This document shows, in pieces, positions 56,995-58,533 of a DNA stretch of 58,533 nucleotides (its first letter is position 1; each line of letters begins with the position of its first letter). Under the pieces are notes generated by a model. The model saw nothing but the letters and a program-made list of their open reading frames with translations. It was not told the origin of the DNA and ran no database searches. The DNA is from Pholiota molesta (lineage: Eukaryota; Basidiomycota; Agaricomycetes; Agaricales; Strophariaceae). The stretch is taken from assembly GCA_014925825.1 (NCBI GenBank), contig JACGCK010000254.1, forward strand, positions 1 through 58,533. Reading direction: 5' to 3'. A program made the translations under genes and the position numbers.

Positions 56995-58533
56995 CTAAAG
57001 TTCGTTACTCAATGCACTATATAGCTGCTCCATATCCGCCTGGGTCACCACCTCGGTGGGAAATATGAGGTCCAGCCCAGCTTGTGATTGTCAGCTTAGG
57101 CTATGATGGATCTGTAAACTGGTGAAGCATACCTTCAATGGTAGGATTGGCACGGCGATCTAGTGAATATTCTTCAGCAAACTTCCATGCATAATTTGCT
57201 GCACCAGTGTTGCGCTTCTGCTGCAAAGTAAGCTCCTCCAAAAACCACGGCTTGCTGTAAAAGCACATCGCAATGGCTTTGACCAGGGCATTGGCGGTGC
57301 AAGCTTTTTGAGGTGCACCAGCTTGATCAGAGAGCACAGCGTGTCGAATCATGCACCTGACCTGGAGCACAAGGTATGTGGTGAACAGTTGCCAAATGTC
57401 AATGGCCCTTTTTTCCAGCGTAACACAATAGTTTCTGGCCAAAAAGGTTAGGAGCTCTTGGGCATCTTGTCTACCTATTGCAAAAAGGTGTTCTTTATAT
57501 TGATCGACCATTGCACTCACACCGGTGTAGTATGGTCGGTATAGAACCTGGCCTAAAACAACGACGTTCAAAAGGCAGAGTAAGGTAACGATGTCGTCGA
57601 ACTTTGTCAGTGATGGAAGATGGTGTGGAAAGTCTGGGTGGGTGGTTTATAATTAGTGCATGCGAGCCAGCCAGCCTATAATGCTTATGCAGTCTTACCG
57701 GTTTGAGGAACGCCACCCACATAGTTCATGTGGTAGTAGGCGACGATTCTTCGAAGCAACATTCGTGTCTCCCAGCTACGTTCTGGGCATAGATCTTGCC
57801 CACTTATGAAGCTGTGGTAAATCCCATAGCATGTGTCCTGCATTGTCGCCCACGTGTAGACGTATCCACCTTGACAGACAGTGTGATCCAAGTTCAGCAA
57901 AGCATACGGCCTGCAGGGCCGAATGTAGCTATTCGAGTTCAACCTTAGTCAAGGATGAATTCCGAGGGCTAGGAGACTCACCAAATTGACCCCGCCTTAA
58001 GAACTTGGCCTTTGAGCTTCCATGCTTTGGAATTTGGGATTTCCTGGTCAAAGTTGGATGCAATGTAGCAGGAAATGTCTGCCAAATAACCTTCTGAAAT
58101 TGGCTCGGCAACATACAGCACCTGTATGCCTGATACTACTTTGAAGTATGTACCAAGGCCTTCAGGGGACCAGGAAAACATGCTGACCGAGTGTTTAAGA
58201 GCGAATGAGTACCACCGCATGCTTGTAAAAGGATATGGGTGGCTGATACCGCAGTACCGACGGTATACGGTAGCGCGGAAGGCGCTGAGGTCCGTACTAA
58301 TGGCTTCGTCAGGCGAAACAGCATTTCCACCATCGCCAACACTGGGAGTATTCAGGGAATACAAAATTGAGCTACTGTGCACTTCAGCATGAGCTAGTAT
58401 AGAATCAACGTTGCCTATCCTTTTTTGGCCATTAACTCCACCAGATGTAACAGAAAGATCTAAGAAAGTTGAGTCTTCAGCCCTTCTGAAATGAATCAAA
58501 CGCACCATAGATTTGGATGGGCTGCTGGCTTGC
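56995..58533 (-). CDS. JmjC-related protein with lost metal ligands, 5'-partial
   Basis: The frame runs off the right edge, and the stop is at 56995. Exons about 57978..58533, 57700-57927, 57130-57634 and 56995-57077. It aligns with the large JmjC protein at 36.7-41.1 kb: MFSWSPEGLGTYFKVVSG against LHIDSNGLGTYVYPLTG, then IRPCRPYALLNLDHTVCQGGYVYTWATM against the RPNTLHAVYT...GGHFFSTSTM segment, then a similar helical C-terminus (FDDIVTLLCLLNVV). The HID motif is SWS here and the distal His is Leu. It therefore cannot bind Fe(II) in the usual way and is probably a scaffold or pseudoenzyme. Frame and splice sites are intact over the visible part, so it is not simply decaying. Confidence 0.65.

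Overview
The window is nuclear DNA of a mushroom-forming basidiomycete (Agaricomycete type). Genes are densely split by short GT-AG introns (mostly 45-75 nt, some only 35-36 nt), proteins are acidic and low-complexity rich, and transposon debris is plentiful. The best conserved gene, a Ras2-type GTPase at 4.8-5.7 kb, matches the basidiomycete form. No rRNA, tRNA or CRISPR was seen. I built gene models by hand by joining exons across introns and checking reading frame. Names rest on motifs, because no database search was possible.

Left part (0-27 kb). After a possible KDZ-transposase tail, a hypothetical coiled-coil gene, a 1.3-kb fold-back element and ras2 comes a long run of co-oriented minus-strand genes at 9.8-19.7 kb. 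These are a six-cysteine zinc-cluster protein, two tandem JmjC-like proteins, a BAH-PHD protein and two unknown acidic proteins. A TET/JBP-like dioxygenase is transcribed divergently from the end of that run. A second copy of the zinc-cluster gene, a broken BAH-PHD tail, an ATP-grasp-like protein and a small 158-aa gene follow.

Middle (28-34 kb). A 96-bp satellite array is split by a 3.7-kb perfectly bounded inverted-repeat element. A patch of GCGGCAA-type repeats lies to its right.

Right part (34.6-58.5 kb). This is a second chromatin-type neighbourhood: a Ulp1/SUMO-protease-like gene, a large JmjC protein, a second BAH-PHD protein, a large unknown protein with duplicated 5' exons, an AT-hook protein, a sirtuin, a SET-domain protein, and a JmjC relative that has lost its metal ligands and runs off the right edge.

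The main message is that two neighbourhoods in 58 kb hold nearly every class of chromatin writer, reader and eraser (TET/JBP, JmjC, SET, Sir2, BAH-PHD, AT-hook, SUMO protease), embedded in repeats. TET/JBP expansion linked to KDZ transposons is known in basidiomycetes. A wider cassette of this kind is my inference. The other notable item is a ras2 gene whose frame needs a 2-nt micro-exon.
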